Assembly (NCBI RefSeq): GCF_001044235.1
Contig: NZ_JYNL01000068.1
Coordinates: forward strand, 237,354 to 301,353
DNA length: 64,000 nucleotides
Source: Mycolicibacterium chlorophenolicum
GTDB taxonomy: Bacteria > Actinomycetota > Actinomycetes > Mycobacteriales > Mycobacteriaceae
Direction: 5' to 3'
In this document: positions 1-8,734 of the stretch, piece by piece
Layout of the letters: the number at the start of each line of letters is the position of its first letter
How positions within the stretch are numbered: position 1 is the first letter of the stretch
Translations under genes and position numbers: made by a program
The notes under the pieces: generated by a model
Seen by the model: the letters and a program-made list of their open reading frames with translations, nothing else
What the model was told of the DNA's origin: nothing
Database searches by the model: none

Positions 1-399
1 CGCTCCACCTGCTTCTGGCAGCGCATCGCCTACCTGTACGCACGGTTCGACGCGTTGATCGCCGAGGTGAAGGCGCAGGGGCAGGCCGTGGACTCGGACA
101 TGGGTGAGACGTATCTGGCGCTGCACACCCTGCGCTGCCGGTCGCGGGCCACCCAGCACCGGCTCGCCGCCGGGCACAAACTCGGACCGGACACCTCGGT
201 GGACAAGGTGCTGCTGGCCACTGCCGAGCAGCGGCTCTACGACACCGCACGCGATCTGCTCCCGGGTGTCGTCGAGCTCGACGACACCCCCTGGCGCACC
301 GAGTATCTGTACTCGCGCGCGGCCACCATCTACGGCGGCACGGCCGAAGTGCAGCGCAACATCATCGCGCGCCGTCTGCTCGATCTCGGCAAGGAGTGA
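1..399 (+). CDS. acyl-CoA dehydrogenase, C-terminal part (5' end outside window)
   Basis: The reading frame is open from the first base and ends at TGA 397-399, leaving the last 132 residues. The closing motif (YGGTAEVQRNIIARRLL) is the C-terminal FAD/subunit-contact signature of acyl-CoA dehydrogenases. The protein would oxidise an acyl-CoA to the 2-enoyl-CoA. The next gene starts immediately after it and encodes a short second dehydrogenase subunit, so this is probably one half of a heteromeric FadE pair like those of mycobacterial sterol side-chain oxidation. Which half carries the catalytic glutamate cannot be judged from the fragment. Confidence 0.85.
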   Translation, partial: RSTCFWQRIAYLYARFDALIAEVKAQGQAVDSDMGETYLALHTLRCRSRATQHRLAAGHKLGPDTSVDKVLLATAEQRLYDTARDLLPGVVELDDTPWRTEYLYSRAATIYGGTAEVQRNIIARRLLDLGKE

Positions 400-401
400 C
401 C

Positions 402-1226
402 ATGGCCACCGGAATCGACGACACACTGGACCGCGAGTCACTCGACATGCTGGAGGCCGCGCTGCGCACGACCATGCTGTCGGCGTCGGGCCCGAAGCTC
501 GACGCCGGCCTGGCGGAACTGGGCTGGGCCGACATGCTCACGGACACCCCGGAGGTCGCGGTGCCGCTGGTGTTCCGGCTCCTCGGCGAAACGGGCACGC
601 ACGCTTCGGTACTCGTCGACGTCGTACTGCATGCCACCGGCAACACGATCGGCGACACCGTCGAACTGCCGCTGCCGTACGCCGGCAACACGTGGGTGGT
701 GTGGGATCGCATCAGCCCGGCCACCGCCGAGCCGACGCTGGGCGGTCTGCCGTTGCGTCGCGAGGAGGAGGGCTATCCGATCCGGCTGGCCGAGGCACGG
801 GTGGCGGTGGGCTGGTGGCTGGTGGGCTCCGCGCGGGCAATGGTGGCGCTGGCTCGGCGGCACGCGCTGGACCGGGTCCAGTTCGGCAAGCCGATCTCCG
901 GCTTCCAGGCGGTCCGGCACCGGCTGGCCGAGACGCTGGTGGCCATCGAGGGCGCCGAGGCGACGCTGAGCCTGCCCGCCGTGGACAACCCTGATCTGAC
1001 CGCGCTGCTCGCCAAAGCGGCCGCGGGCAAAGCGGCGCTGACCGCCGCGAAGAACTGTCAGCAGGTGCTCGGCGGCATCGGCTTCACCGCCGAACACGAG
1101 CTGCACCGTCACGTCGAGCGGGTGCTGGTGCTGGACGGATTGCTGGGCAGCTCACGGGAACTCACCCGCCGGGCCGGCGCCGGCCTGCGGGCCCGCGGCT
1201 CGGCACCGCGCCTGGCCGACCTCTGA
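402..1226 (+). CDS. acyl-CoA dehydrogenase, second subunit of a pair
   Basis: The protein has 274 residues, much shorter than a normal 380-400-residue acyl-CoA dehydrogenase. It keeps the C-terminal helical region (RVQFGKPISGFQAVRHRLAE, then QVLGGIGFTAEHELHRHV). I start it at ATG 402, five bases after AAGGAG (391-396). A GTG at 396 overlaps that ribosome site and is less likely. It follows the preceding dehydrogenase by 2 bases, so the two are almost certainly co-translated. Short partners of this kind form alpha2beta2 dehydrogenases acting on bulky ring-bearing acyl-CoAs; that role here is inferred from family and position. Confidence 0.85.
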   Translation: MATGIDDTLDRESLDMLEAALRTTMLSASGPKLDAGLAELGWADMLTDTPEVAVPLVFRLLGETGTHASVLVDVVLHATGNTIGDTVELPLPYAGNTWVVWDRISPATAEPTLGGLPLRREEEGYPIRLAEARVAVGWWLVGSARAMVALARRHALDRVQFGKPISGFQAVRHRLAETLVAIEGAEATLSLPAVDNPDLTALLAKAAAGKAALTAAKNCQQVLGGIGFTAEHELHRHVERVLVLDGLLGSSRELTRRAGAGLRARGSAPRLADL

Positions 1227-1234
1227 GGCATGTG

Positions 1235-1301
1235 CTCGCCACCCACGGCGAGGGTGCGTGTCTGCGGGCGACACTCCGGGCTCTGGCGCGAGTCCACGCA
1301 C
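1235..1301. terminator. nested inverted repeats between convergent genes
   Basis: Between the stops of two convergent genes lies a hairpin CTCGCC-6 nt-GGCGAG (1235-1252). A second structure follows, with outer arms GTGCGTG (1254-1260) and CACGCAC (1295-1301) and an inner hairpin GTGTC-7 nt-GACAC (1258-1274). There is no T-run, as is common for mycobacterial termination regions. A bidirectional terminator or a short dispersed palindromic element would both fit. Confidence 0.45.
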
Positions 1302-1316
1302 GCTCGCACCGATCTT

Positions 1317-2099
1317 CTAGGTGATGTTGGCCTTCATGTGCTCGAGATCCACCAGCACCGGCCATCCCCCGACACTGAGCGCGTTGCCGTGCCCGGTCTG
1401 GTGGATGTCGAACACCGACTGGATCGCGGCGTAGAAGCCCTGCACGTCCAGCGTCTGGTTCACCGCGCGCTTGGCCTGCCGCAGCGCGAACGGCGGCATC
1501 TTCGCGATCTGTTCGGCCAGCGCCCTGGTCTGGCTGTCGAGCTCGGCGCGGGGCACCACCTTGTTCACCATGCCGGTGGCCAGCACCTCCTCGGCCGTCA
1601 TCGCACGTCCGGTGAACAGGATCTCCTTGGCCTTGCGCGGCCCCAATTCCCACGTGTGCCCGTGGTATTCGACACCCCCGATACCCATCAGGACCACCGG
1701 ATCGGAGAACTGCGCGTCGTCGGCCGCGACGATCAGATCGCAGGGCCAGCACAGCAGCAGACCGCCCGAGATGCAGCGGCCCTGCACCGCAGCGATCGAC
1801 GGCTTGGGAACATTGCGCCAGCGCAAGGTGTACTCGAGGTAGCGCCGCGCCTCGTGCTCGATGATGAACTCCAACGTGATCTTGTCCGGCACCGGTCCGC
1901 CGCCGCGCAGATCGTGACCCGCGGAGAAGTGTTTGCCGTTGGCGCGCAGCACGATCACCGCGACGCCTGGATCCTGGGCCGCCCGCGTCCATGCTGCATC
2001 GAGTTCATCGAGCAGCTCGGGGTTCTGCGCGTTGGCCGCCTCGGGACGGTTCAGGGTGATCGTCGCGATGGTGTCGGTCACGTCGTAGTCGATGTACAC
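1317..2099 (-). CDS. enoyl-CoA hydratase/isomerase family protein (crotonase)
   Basis: This 260-residue crotonase has the first oxyanion-hole motif (FSAGHDL) and the second region (GRCISGG), so it should bind and polarise an acyl-CoA thioester. At the position of the first hydratase glutamate it reads FSDPVVLMG, with valine instead of glutamate, so simple 2-enoyl-CoA hydration is doubtful. Isomerase, hydrolase or lyase chemistry is possible. It is convergent with the dehydrogenase pair and divergent from the TetR gene. Its promoter region contains the perfect palindrome at 2168-2182, so it probably belongs to the same regulon as the main catabolic operons. Confidence 0.85.
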   Translation of the reverse strand: MYIDYDVTDTIATITLNRPEAANAQNPELLDELDAAWTRAAQDPGVAVIVLRANGKHFSAGHDLRGGGPVPDKITLEFIIEHEARRYLEYTLRWRNVPKPSIAAVQGRCISGGLLLCWPCDLIVAADDAQFSDPVVLMGIGGVEYHGHTWELGPRKAKEILFTGRAMTAEEVLATGMVNKVVPRAELDSQTRALAEQIAKMPPFALRQAKRAVNQTLDVQGFYAAIQSVFDIHQTGHGNALSVGGWPVLVDLEHMKANIT

Positions 2100-2167
2100 G
2101 GCCCGTCCTCGGGTGTCGGGAAGCCCGGTATCGCAGGGAAGACTGGGCCTTCTGTTATCACCAAAAT

Positions 2168-2182
2168 GAGAATACTATTCTC
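2168..2182. promoter_or_regulatory. operator-like palindrome GAGAAT-ACT-ATTCTC
   Basis: Perfect 6-bp arms around 3 bases, in the divergent region between the crotonase (start 2099) and the TetR gene (start 2239). Read leftward, the centre contains TAGTAT (2178-2173) with TTGTAA 16 bases upstream (2200-2195), a plausible -10/-35 pair for the crotonase. A bound protein would cover that -10. It is preceded by AAAAT, as at 45596 and 45705. Confidence 0.7.
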
Positions 2183-2238
2183 GTGATGAGGAAGTTACAA
2201 TCTCTGACACGTCGGCCGAGAGGGGGTCCTAGACCGCT

Positions 2239-2958
2239 ATGTCACGGCGTTCTCCGGTACAGTCAGTTCATGTTCTTCCCAGTCGGCCTGCGTCTGAGCC
2301 GCCGGTGACCAGCGCCAGCGAGGAGCCGGCCTGGAAGCAGCGGGCGGTCGAGCGTTCGATCAAGACCGCCAAGTTGCGCGCCGCTCAGCGGGTGCAACGG
2401 TTCCTCGACGCCGCACAGGCGATCATCATCGAGAAGGGCAGCACCGACTTCACGGTGCAGGAGGTCGTCGACCGCTCCCGCCAGTCGTTGCGCAGCTTCT
2501 ACCTCCAGTTCGACGGCAAGCACGAACTCCTGCTCGCACTCTTCGAAGACGCGCTGAGCCGTTCGGCGGAACAGATCCGCGCCGCGACCGCCGGCCAGGA
2601 GGATCCCCTCGAGCGACTCAAAGTGGCGATCTCCCTGCTGTTCGAGTCATCGCGACCCGATCCGGCCGCCAAGCGGCCGCTCTTCACCGATTTCGCTCCG
2701 CGACTGCTGGTGTCCCACCCCTCCGAGGTCAAGGTCGCTCATGCGCCGCTCCTCGCGCTCCTGACCGAGTTGATGGAGGATGCCGGAGCCGCCGGCCTGC
2801 TCCGCGACGGTGTCAATCCCAAGCGCATGGCGGCCATCACCATGCAGACCGTGATGTTCGTCGCCCAGTCGAGCGGGGACGTCGGCGAGGGCGCCGCGCA
2901 CCCGATCACGGCCGACGAGGTGTGGGACTTCTGCGCCCACGGCTTCGCCGCCGACTGA
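2239..2958 (+). CDS. TetR family transcriptional regulator
   Basis: A 239-residue protein. A helix-turn-helix lies at about residues 71-97 (TVQEVVDRSRQSLRSFYLQF, then KHELL), followed by a helical ligand-binding domain. The roughly 55 residues before the first helix are longer than usual and contain a basic stretch, so the true start could be a later GTG; no strong ribosome site decides it. Such proteins usually repress their own promoter and nearby catabolic genes and are released by a pathway intermediate, often an acyl-CoA. Its upstream region holds the perfect GAGAATNNNATTCTC palindrome, making it my first candidate for the protein that reads that motif across the window (inference). Confidence 0.85.
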   Translation: MSRRSPVQSVHVLPSRPASEPPVTSASEEPAWKQRAVERSIKTAKLRAAQRVQRFLDAAQAIIIEKGSTDFTVQEVVDRSRQSLRSFYLQFDGKHELLLALFEDALSRSAEQIRAATAGQEDPLERLKVAISLLFESSRPDPAAKRPLFTDFAPRLLVSHPSEVKVAHAPLLALLTELMEDAGAAGLLRDGVNPKRMAAITMQTVMFVAQSSGDVGEGAAHPITADEVWDFCAHGFAAD

Positions 2959-3062
2959 CCGGGCCCGGCGAGAACCTCACTCTTCACTCGTGCCGACAAG
3001 CACGGGCAATTGACAGAACTTCCTTCTGCTGTCACGCGGCAGCCGTTCTCTCACAGGCGCCT

Positions 3063-3077
3063 GAGAGGACCATTCTT
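3063..3077. promoter_or_regulatory. degenerate copy of the GAGAATNNNATTCTC motif upstream of the P450
   Basis: GAGAGG-ACC-ATTCTT matches 9 of the 12 arm positions of the motif. It lies about 125 bases upstream of the P450 start and 20 bases before a TGAGAGTCTCA palindrome. The same arrangement occurs at 34419/34440. Confidence 0.4.
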
Positions 3078-3082
3078 TTTTT

Positions 3083-3108
3083 TGAGAGTCTCACTCGCTC
3101 GGAGTGAG
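3083..3108. promoter_or_regulatory. palindrome TGAGAGTCTCA overlapping a hairpin
   Basis: TGAGAGTCTCA (3083-3093) is a perfect palindrome around one base. The same 11-mer recurs at 34440-34450. It overlaps a hairpin CTCACTC-5 nt-GAGTGAG (3090-3108). Both sit between a T-rich run and the P450 gene, where a promoter and operator would be expected. Confidence 0.45.
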
Positions 3109-3203
3109 TCGGTCATTGACACCCCACGGCATGCGATGTCAGAGTGTGAGACACATTGCAGCCCGATGTCTTACGCAGAGACGTGGTCAGCGAGAGGGAC
3201 ACC

Positions 3204-4415
3204 GTGACGATCAGTGCCGAGAACCCCGACGTCCAGGACGCCGAGACCGCCGGCGAGCTGTACTACGACCCCTACAGCGTCGACCTCAACATGAACCCCT
3301 ACCCGGTGTTCGCGCGCTTGCGCGAGGAAGCGCCGCTGTACCACAACGTCAAGCACGACTTCTACGCGCTGAGCCGGTTCGACGACGTCAACAAGGCGCT
3401 CATCGACCACAGCACGTTCATCTCCGGCCGCGGCGCGCTGCTCGAGATCATCAAGTCGGGCATGGAGATTCCGCCGGGCACCCTGATCTTCGAGGATCCG
3501 CCGATCCACAACATCCATCGCAATCTGTTGTCGCGCATGTTCACCCCCCGCAAGGTGCTCGCACTCGAGCCGCGGATCCGCGAGTTCACGGCGCGCTGCC
3601 TCGACCCGCTGATCGGCTCCGGCCGGTTCGACTTCGTCAACGACCTGGGCGAGCAGATGCCCATGCGTGTCATCGGCATGCTGTTGGGCATCCCCGAGGC
3701 CGACCAGCGCCGGGTGACCGACCACGGCGAGGCGACGCTGCAGAGCACGGAGATCGGGCAGTGGGCCACGGGTGAGGTTTTCGCGGAGTTCATCGACTAC
3801 CGCACCGAGCACCCCTCCGACGACATCATGACCGACCTGCTCAACGTCGAGTTCACCGACGAGACCGGCACCGTGCGCCGGCTGCGCCGCGACGAACTGC
3901 TGATGTATCTGACGGTGATCGCCACGGCGGGCGCCGAGACGACGACGCGTCTGATCGGCTGGGCGGGCAAGACGCTGGCCGACCACCCCGACCAACGTCG
4001 TCAACTCGCCGAGGATCCCTCGCTGATCCCCCAGGCGATCGAAGAGATCCTGCGGTGGGAGCCGCCCGCGCTGCAGGTGGCCCGGTACGTCGCCCGCGAC
4101 ACCGAGTACTACGGACAGACCGTGCCGGAGGGCAGCGCGATCCTGCTGCTGATGGGTGCGGCAAACCGCGACCATCGGCGCTTCCCGCCCGACGGCGACG
4201 TGTTCGACATCCACCGAGAGGTGCGATCGCACATGACGTTCGGCGCCGGGACACATTTCTGCATGGGCAACGCGCTGGCGCGCCTCGAGGGCCGGATCGC
4301 GCTCGAGGAGATCCTCAAGCGATTCCCGACCTGGGAGGTGGACTGGTCTCACGCGGTCCCGTCCCAGACCACCGCCGTCCGCGGCTGGCAGTCCATGCCC
4401 ACCTTCATCCCCTGA
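3204..4415 (+). CDS. cytochrome P450
   Basis: A soluble bacterial P450 of 403 residues when started at GTG 3204, which has a GAGAGG ribosome site; in-frame starts exist further upstream. Oxygen-activating I-helix motif AGAETTTR lies at 242-249. The K-helix ExxR is in EEILRW, and the haem loop FGAGTHFCMG has Cys353 as the iron ligand. It would hydroxylate a hydrophobic substrate using electrons from a ferredoxin. The next gene is a mycofactocin-type alcohol dehydrogenase 35 bases downstream, suggesting hydroxylation followed by oxidation of the alcohol. The substrate cannot be read from the sequence. Confidence 0.9.
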   Translation: MTISAENPDVQDAETAGELYYDPYSVDLNMNPYPVFARLREEAPLYHNVKHDFYALSRFDDVNKALIDHSTFISGRGALLEIIKSGMEIPPGTLIFEDPPIHNIHRNLLSRMFTPRKVLALEPRIREFTARCLDPLIGSGRFDFVNDLGEQMPMRVIGMLLGIPEADQRRVTDHGEATLQSTEIGQWATGEVFAEFIDYRTEHPSDDIMTDLLNVEFTDETGTVRRLRRDELLMYLTVIATAGAETTTRLIGWAGKTLADHPDQRRQLAEDPSLIPQAIEEILRWEPPALQVARYVARDTEYYGQTVPEGSAILLLMGAANRDHRRFPPDGDVFDIHREVRSHMTFGAGTHFCMGNALARLEGRIALEEILKRFPTWEVDWSHAVPSQTTAVRGWQSMPTFIP

Positions 4416-4450
4416 CGAACCCTCACTGACGTTACGACACAGAAGGATTG

Positions 4451-5293
4451 ATGACCATGACGGGACGCGTCGAAGGCAAGGTCGCCTTCATCACCGGAGC
4501 CGCGCGCGGACAAGGCCGGGCACATGCCGTCCGGCTGGCGCAAGAGGGCGCCGACATCATCGCCGTCGACATCTGCCGGCAGATCGACACGGTGCGGATC
4601 CCGCTGTCCACCTCCGAGGACCTGGCGGAAACCGCGGACCTGGTCAAGAACGCCGGCGGTCGCATCCACACGGCAGAGGTCGACGTGCGTGACTTCGACG
4701 CTCTCAAGAGCGCTGTCGACGCCGGTGTCGAGGAGTTCGGCAAGCTCGACATCATCGTCGCCAATGCGGGCATCGGCAACGGCGGCCAGCTGCTGCATGA
4801 GACCGGTGAGCCGGACTGGGACGACATGATCGGGGTGAACCTGTCCGGAGTGTGGAAGACCGTCAAGGCCGGTGTGCCGCACATCCTGGCCGGCGGCAAC
4901 GGCGGTTCGATCGTCCTGACCAGTTCGGTCGGCGGCCTGAAGGCCTACCCGCACACCGGGCACTACGTCGCCGCGAAACACGGTGTCGTCGGCCTGATGC
5001 GGACCTTCGCGGTGGAACTCGGCGCGCACAACATCCGTGTCAACTCAGTCCATCCCACCAACGTGAACACCCCGCTGTTCATGAACGAGCCCACGATGAA
5101 ACTGTTCCGGCCCGACCTGGAGAACCCGGGGCCGGAGGACATGAAGGTCGTCGGTCAGCTGATGCACACCCTGCCCATCGGCTGGGTCGAACCGGAGGAC
5201 GTCGCCAACGCCGTGCTGTTCCTGGCCTCCGACGAGGCGCGGTTCGTCACCGGTGTCACCCTTCCCGTCGACGGGGGCAGCTGCCTGAAGTGA
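4451..5293 (+). CDS. mycofactocin-coupled SDR family oxidoreductase
   Basis: A 280-residue short-chain dehydrogenase. The cofactor motif GAARGQGRAHAVRLAQEGAD and following IIAVDIC are diagnostic of the mycofactocin-coupled subfamily, which holds NAD tightly and passes electrons to mycofactocin. An insertion (about residues 38-55) follows the cofactor motif, as in that family. The active-site YVAAKHG and a C-terminal VTLPVDGG are present. I start at ATG 4451, after AGAAGGA; a TTG lies just before. It sits between a P450 and a kinase-like protein with a 4-base overlap to the latter, so it most likely oxidises the alcohol made by the P450. Confidence 0.9.
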   Translation: MTMTGRVEGKVAFITGAARGQGRAHAVRLAQEGADIIAVDICRQIDTVRIPLSTSEDLAETADLVKNAGGRIHTAEVDVRDFDALKSAVDAGVEEFGKLDIIVANAGIGNGGQLLHETGEPDWDDMIGVNLSGVWKTVKAGVPHILAGGNGGSIVLTSSVGGLKAYPHTGHYVAAKHGVVGLMRTFAVELGAHNIRVNSVHPTNVNTPLFMNEPTMKLFRPDLENPGPEDMKVVGQLMHTLPIGWVEPEDVANAVLFLASDEARFVTGVTLPVDGGSCLK

Positions 5294-6381
5294 CCACCGC
5301 AGCGAATCGGGATGATCCGGTGGTCCCTCGAGGGTGGGACGAGATCACCCCAGCCTGGATGACAGCTGCTCTGGCAGAGCATTTTCCGGGTGTCATGGTG
5401 AACGACGTGCGCGTTGTCCTGCGAGACGACGGCACGAACCGGAGGGCTCGGCTGGCCCTGGAGTACTCCGCCGGTGACGGTCCGCCGACGGTGTTCGCCA
5501 AGGCGGTGGATCCGGAGCACGCCGATCTGGTGGAACTGACCAGCGGGCTCTACCACGAGCCGAGACTGTTTTCTGCGAAAGTGCCACTGCCACTCGATCA
5601 TCCCGCAGTCTATGCCGCAGTGATCGACGAGGACCGACGGAACTTCCTGATGGTCATGGAGGACATCGTGGCCCGCGGCGCTGATCCGCGCGACGCCACG
5701 CGGCCGATGACCGTCGAGCAGGTCGCCTCGGGTGTACGGGGCCTGGCCGGTCTACACAGTCGGTATTGGGGCCATCGGCTGACGTCGAGGACGGAGCTGA
5801 ACTGGCTGGAGCCGTTCGTCGCGTTCGCAGGGCTGGAGTACGCGCCGCTGCACATCGCGCACGAGCGACTGGGCGATTCGGTGCCCACCGAGATCCTCGA
5901 ACTGTCAGGCACCGACCTGTTCTCCGACATCTGGGCCCGCTACATCGGCTCGCTCACGGAGCCGGGCCCGGCTCCCACGCTGTTGCACGGCGATCCGCAC
6001 ATCGGCAACACCTACGTGTTGCCTGACGGCACGGTCGGGTTCCTGGACTGGCAGATGGTCCGTCGCGGCAACTACTCCTTGGATCTCGGCTACTTCCTCC
6101 AAGGCGCCCTGACCATCGAGGATCGCCGCAGCTCCGAACGCGCACTGCTCGGCGAATACCGGGATGCGCTGCGCCTTCCGGTAGCGGAACTTCCCGCCGA
6201 GCAGGACATCTGGCTGCACTACCGGGCCTCGGTGGCGCACGGCCTCGCGATCTGGATGGCCACCCTCTCGGGCGGCGACGCATGGCAACGCGCCGACATC
6301 TGCCTCGCCTTCGCACAGCGCTACGGCGCGGCATTCGTCGACCTCGACACCCGTCAGGCAATCGAGTCCGTCTGCGGTTGA
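5290..6381 (+). CDS. phosphotransferase (APH/choline-kinase-like) family protein
   Basis: A 363-residue protein with the kinase-like APH fold. The catalytic loop is LLHGDPHIGN with Asp235 and Asn240, and the metal-binding loop is FLDWQ with Asp253. GTG 5290 overlaps the previous stop as GTGA, indicating translational coupling to the SDR. Relatives are annotated as phosphotransferases or acyl-CoA-dehydrogenase-associated kinases; their substrates in mycobacteria are mostly unknown. Its place after a P450 and SDR makes a small-molecule or CoA-ester substrate more likely than aminoglycosides. This is inference. Confidence 0.75.
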   Translation: MTTAANRDDPVVPRGWDEITPAWMTAALAEHFPGVMVNDVRVVLRDDGTNRRARLALEYSAGDGPPTVFAKAVDPEHADLVELTSGLYHEPRLFSAKVPLPLDHPAVYAAVIDEDRRNFLMVMEDIVARGADPRDATRPMTVEQVASGVRGLAGLHSRYWGHRLTSRTELNWLEPFVAFAGLEYAPLHIAHERLGDSVPTEILELSGTDLFSDIWARYIGSLTEPGPAPTLLHGDPHIGNTYVLPDGTVGFLDWQMVRRGNYSLDLGYFLQGALTIEDRRSSERALLGEYRDALRLPVAELPAEQDIWLHYRASVAHGLAIWMATLSGGDAWQRADICLAFAQRYGAAFVDLDTRQAIESVCG

Positions 6382-6435
6382 CCCATTCGGCGAAACGGCG
6401 TTGATCATGACGCCCGAGTGGTTGCATGTTCTTCC

Positions 6436-7869
6436 ATGAAGCGCCTCAACGGCATGGACGCCATGTTGTTGTACAGCGAGACGCCGAATCTGCACACGCA
6501 CACGCTGAAGATCGCCGTCATCGACGCCGCCGACTACGACGGTGACTACGGATTCGAGGCGTTTCGGCGCACCGTCGCCCGCCGACTTCATCTGCTGGAA
6601 CCGTTGCGCTACCGCCTCGTCGACATCCCGTGGCGGCTGCATCATCCGATGTGGTTGCAGGACTGCCCGGTCGATCTCGACTACCACCTGCGCCGTGTAC
6701 GCGTGCCTGCGCCCGGCGGCCGGCGCGAACTCGACCGGTTGATCGGCGAGATCGCCAGCACGCCGCTGGACCGCAGCCGGCCGCTGTGGGAGTTCCACTT
6801 CGCCGAGGGGATGGCTGCGGACCGCTTCGCGCTCATCGGCAAAGTCCACCACACACTCGCCGACGGTGTCGCCTCGGCGAATCTGCTTGCACGGCTGATG
6901 GATCTGTCCGGCCCCGCCCAGGACGAGCGCGACGAGCCTCCGCAGAGCTGTGAGGCGCCGTCTGCAGGGCAACTGCTGTGGGAGGCCCAGCTCGACCACA
7001 TCCACAACATGGCCCGACTACCCGGTCTGGTTGCCGACGCCGCCCGCGGTGTCGCGCGGCTGCGCAGGCGGACGCGGGATCGCCGCAACGATCCGGACCT
7101 CGCCAAGCCCTTCAGCGCGCCCTCGACCTTTCTCAATCACGTGGTGTCGCCGGTGCGCACCTTCGCCACCGCCACGGTGTCGCTCGCCGAGGTGAAGGAG
7201 ACGGCCAGGACGCTGTCGGTGACGTTCAACGACGTCGTGCTGTCCGTCGCGGCGGGCGGCCTGCGGGAGCTGTTGCTGCGCTATGACGGTCACGCGGATC
7301 GCCCCATCATGGCGACGGTGCCCGTCGCCACCGACAAGTCCACCGAGAGGGTCACCGGAAACGAGATCGGCGGCATGATGGTGTCCCTGCCGGTGCATGT
7401 CGCGGATCCGCTGCGGCGCGTCGAGCTGACCTCCGTGGCCAGCACGCGCGCCAAGGAGGTGAACGATCTGCTGGGTCCCACGCTGCAGGGCCGGATGCTC
7501 GAGTACCTGCCACCACCGTTGGCGCCGGCACTGTTTCGCGCGCAGTCCACGCGTGCCGACCACAACCGGCTGATGAACGTCGCGATCTCGAACGTGCCCG
7601 GACCGCGGCAACGCGGCCACATCGGCGGCGCGCCGGTCAGCGAGATCTATTCGGTCGGCGTGCTGTCGGCCGGGAGCGCGTTCAACATGACGGTGTGGAG
7701 TTATGTCGATCAACTCGATATCGCTGTGCTCTCCGACGACTCAACGTTCACCGACCCGCACGAGGCGACCGACGCGATGGTGGACGCCTTCGGCGACCTG
7801 CGTCGGGCCTGCGGACTGACGCCGCCGAGAAGCGTTGCCACCGCGATGCCGCCGGCGACCGTCGACTGA
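6436..7869 (+). CDS. wax ester synthase/diacylglycerol acyltransferase (WS/DGAT)
   Basis: A 477-residue member of the mycobacterial Tgs family, which joins acyl-CoA to long-chain alcohols or diacylglycerol to make storage lipid at the membrane. The catalytic HHxxxDG motif is present as HHTLADG, His138 to Gly144. The family's usual opening MKRLNGMDAM supports ATG 6436 rather than an in-frame start 18 bases earlier. The ribosome site is weak. The conserved C-terminal NVAISNVPGP motif is also visible. It is monocistronic or at the end of the P450 operon, and converges on an acyltransferase five bases away. Confidence 0.88.
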   Translation: MKRLNGMDAMLLYSETPNLHTHTLKIAVIDAADYDGDYGFEAFRRTVARRLHLLEPLRYRLVDIPWRLHHPMWLQDCPVDLDYHLRRVRVPAPGGRRELDRLIGEIASTPLDRSRPLWEFHFAEGMAADRFALIGKVHHTLADGVASANLLARLMDLSGPAQDERDEPPQSCEAPSAGQLLWEAQLDHIHNMARLPGLVADAARGVARLRRRTRDRRNDPDLAKPFSAPSTFLNHVVSPVRTFATATVSLAEVKETARTLSVTFNDVVLSVAAGGLRELLLRYDGHADRPIMATVPVATDKSTERVTGNEIGGMMVSLPVHVADPLRRVELTSVASTRAKEVNDLLGPTLQGRMLEYLPPPLAPALFRAQSTRADHNRLMNVAISNVPGPRQRGHIGGAPVSEIYSVGVLSAGSAFNMTVWSYVDQLDIAVLSDDSTFTDPHEATDAMVDAFGDLRRACGLTPPRSVATAMPPATVD

Positions 7870-7874
7870 GCGGG

Positions 7875-8711
7875 TCAGCCGAGGATCGGGAAGCGCCGCT
7901 CGCGCGCCAACTCGTCGAGCGCCGCCTGCATCACCGCCCGCACGTGCAGATCGACCTCGTCGATGTTCGGATCGTCGCCGAACTCCGCGGCGACGTCGAT
8001 GGGCGCCAGCACGCGCGTGACGATCTTCGACGGCAGAGGGATGTTGGGCGGGAAGATCACCGAGAGACCGAACGGGAACCCGATGCTCACGGGCAGGATC
8101 TCCATCCGCGCACGGGTCAGGCCGATCCGGCGGGCGATGCCGTCGCCGCGCGCCAGGAACATCTGAGTTTCCTGCGCACCGATCGAGACCACCGGCACGA
8201 TCGGAACGCCCGCTTCGATCGCGGTGCGTGCATAGCCGGTCCGGCCGGCGAAGTCGACCACGTTGGCGGTCAGGGTCGGCCGGTAGGAGTCGTAGTCGCC
8301 GCCGGGGAAGACGAGCACGACCGCGCCGGAACGCAGTGCCTTGGCGGCGTTCTCACGGCTGGCCTCGATGACGCCGGCACGCCGCAGGACATCGCCGAGC
8401 GGACCGAGGAAGACGCCGTAGTGTGCCAGGGTGTACAACGGGCGCGCGAAGCCGAACCGCTTGTAGAACTCGGGCGCGAAGACCAGGACATCGGGCGTGA
8501 GCATGCCGCCGGAGTGATTCGAGACCACGAGCGCGCCCCCGGTGGCGGGCATGGCCTCCAGCCCGCGGACCTCGGCACGGAAGTATCGTTTGATCAGCGG
8601 CGCCACTCGCGCCGTGATCTGCCGGGCGAGTGCCGGATCCCACTTGGCCGTCTCGGCCTGCTCCTCGGCCATCGTTTCGGAGATGCTACTCTCGCTTTCG
8701 AAGAATGTCAT
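7875..8711 (-). CDS. lysophospholipid acyltransferase family protein
   Basis: This 278-residue protein carries the acyltransferase catalytic block as VSNHSGGM (His66, with Asp74 following), as in the mycobacterial LPLAT/MGAT-like subgroup. A later FPGGDYDSYRP replaces the usual FPEG block. It would move an acyl group from acyl-CoA to a glycerolipid acceptor. Its neighbour, convergent at five bases, is a WS/DGAT, so a role in storage or membrane lipid assembly is reasonable. ATG 8711 is used; Met14 is an alternative start. It diverges from the epimerase gene with only 23 bases between. Confidence 0.8.
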   Translation of the reverse strand: MTFFESESSISETMAEEQAETAKWDPALARQITARVAPLIKRYFRAEVRGLEAMPATGGALVVSNHSGGMLTPDVLVFAPEFYKRFGFARPLYTLAHYGVFLGPLGDVLRRAGVIEASRENAAKALRSGAVVLVFPGGDYDSYRPTLTANVVDFAGRTGYARTAIEAGVPIVPVVSIGAQETQMFLARGDGIARRIGLTRARMEILPVSIGFPFGLSVIFPPNIPLPSKIVTRVLAPIDVAAEFGDDPNIDEVDLHVRAVMQAALDELARERRFPILG

Positions 8712-8734
8712 ATTCGCAGGTGAGGGGAGCTTGA

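Noticed and set aside
8679..8693. GGAGAT-GCT-ACTCTC as another copy of the GAGAAT operator
   Set aside because: Only the right half matches well (5 of 6), the left half matches 3 of 6, and it lies within the first codons of the acyltransferase gene. Too weak to call.
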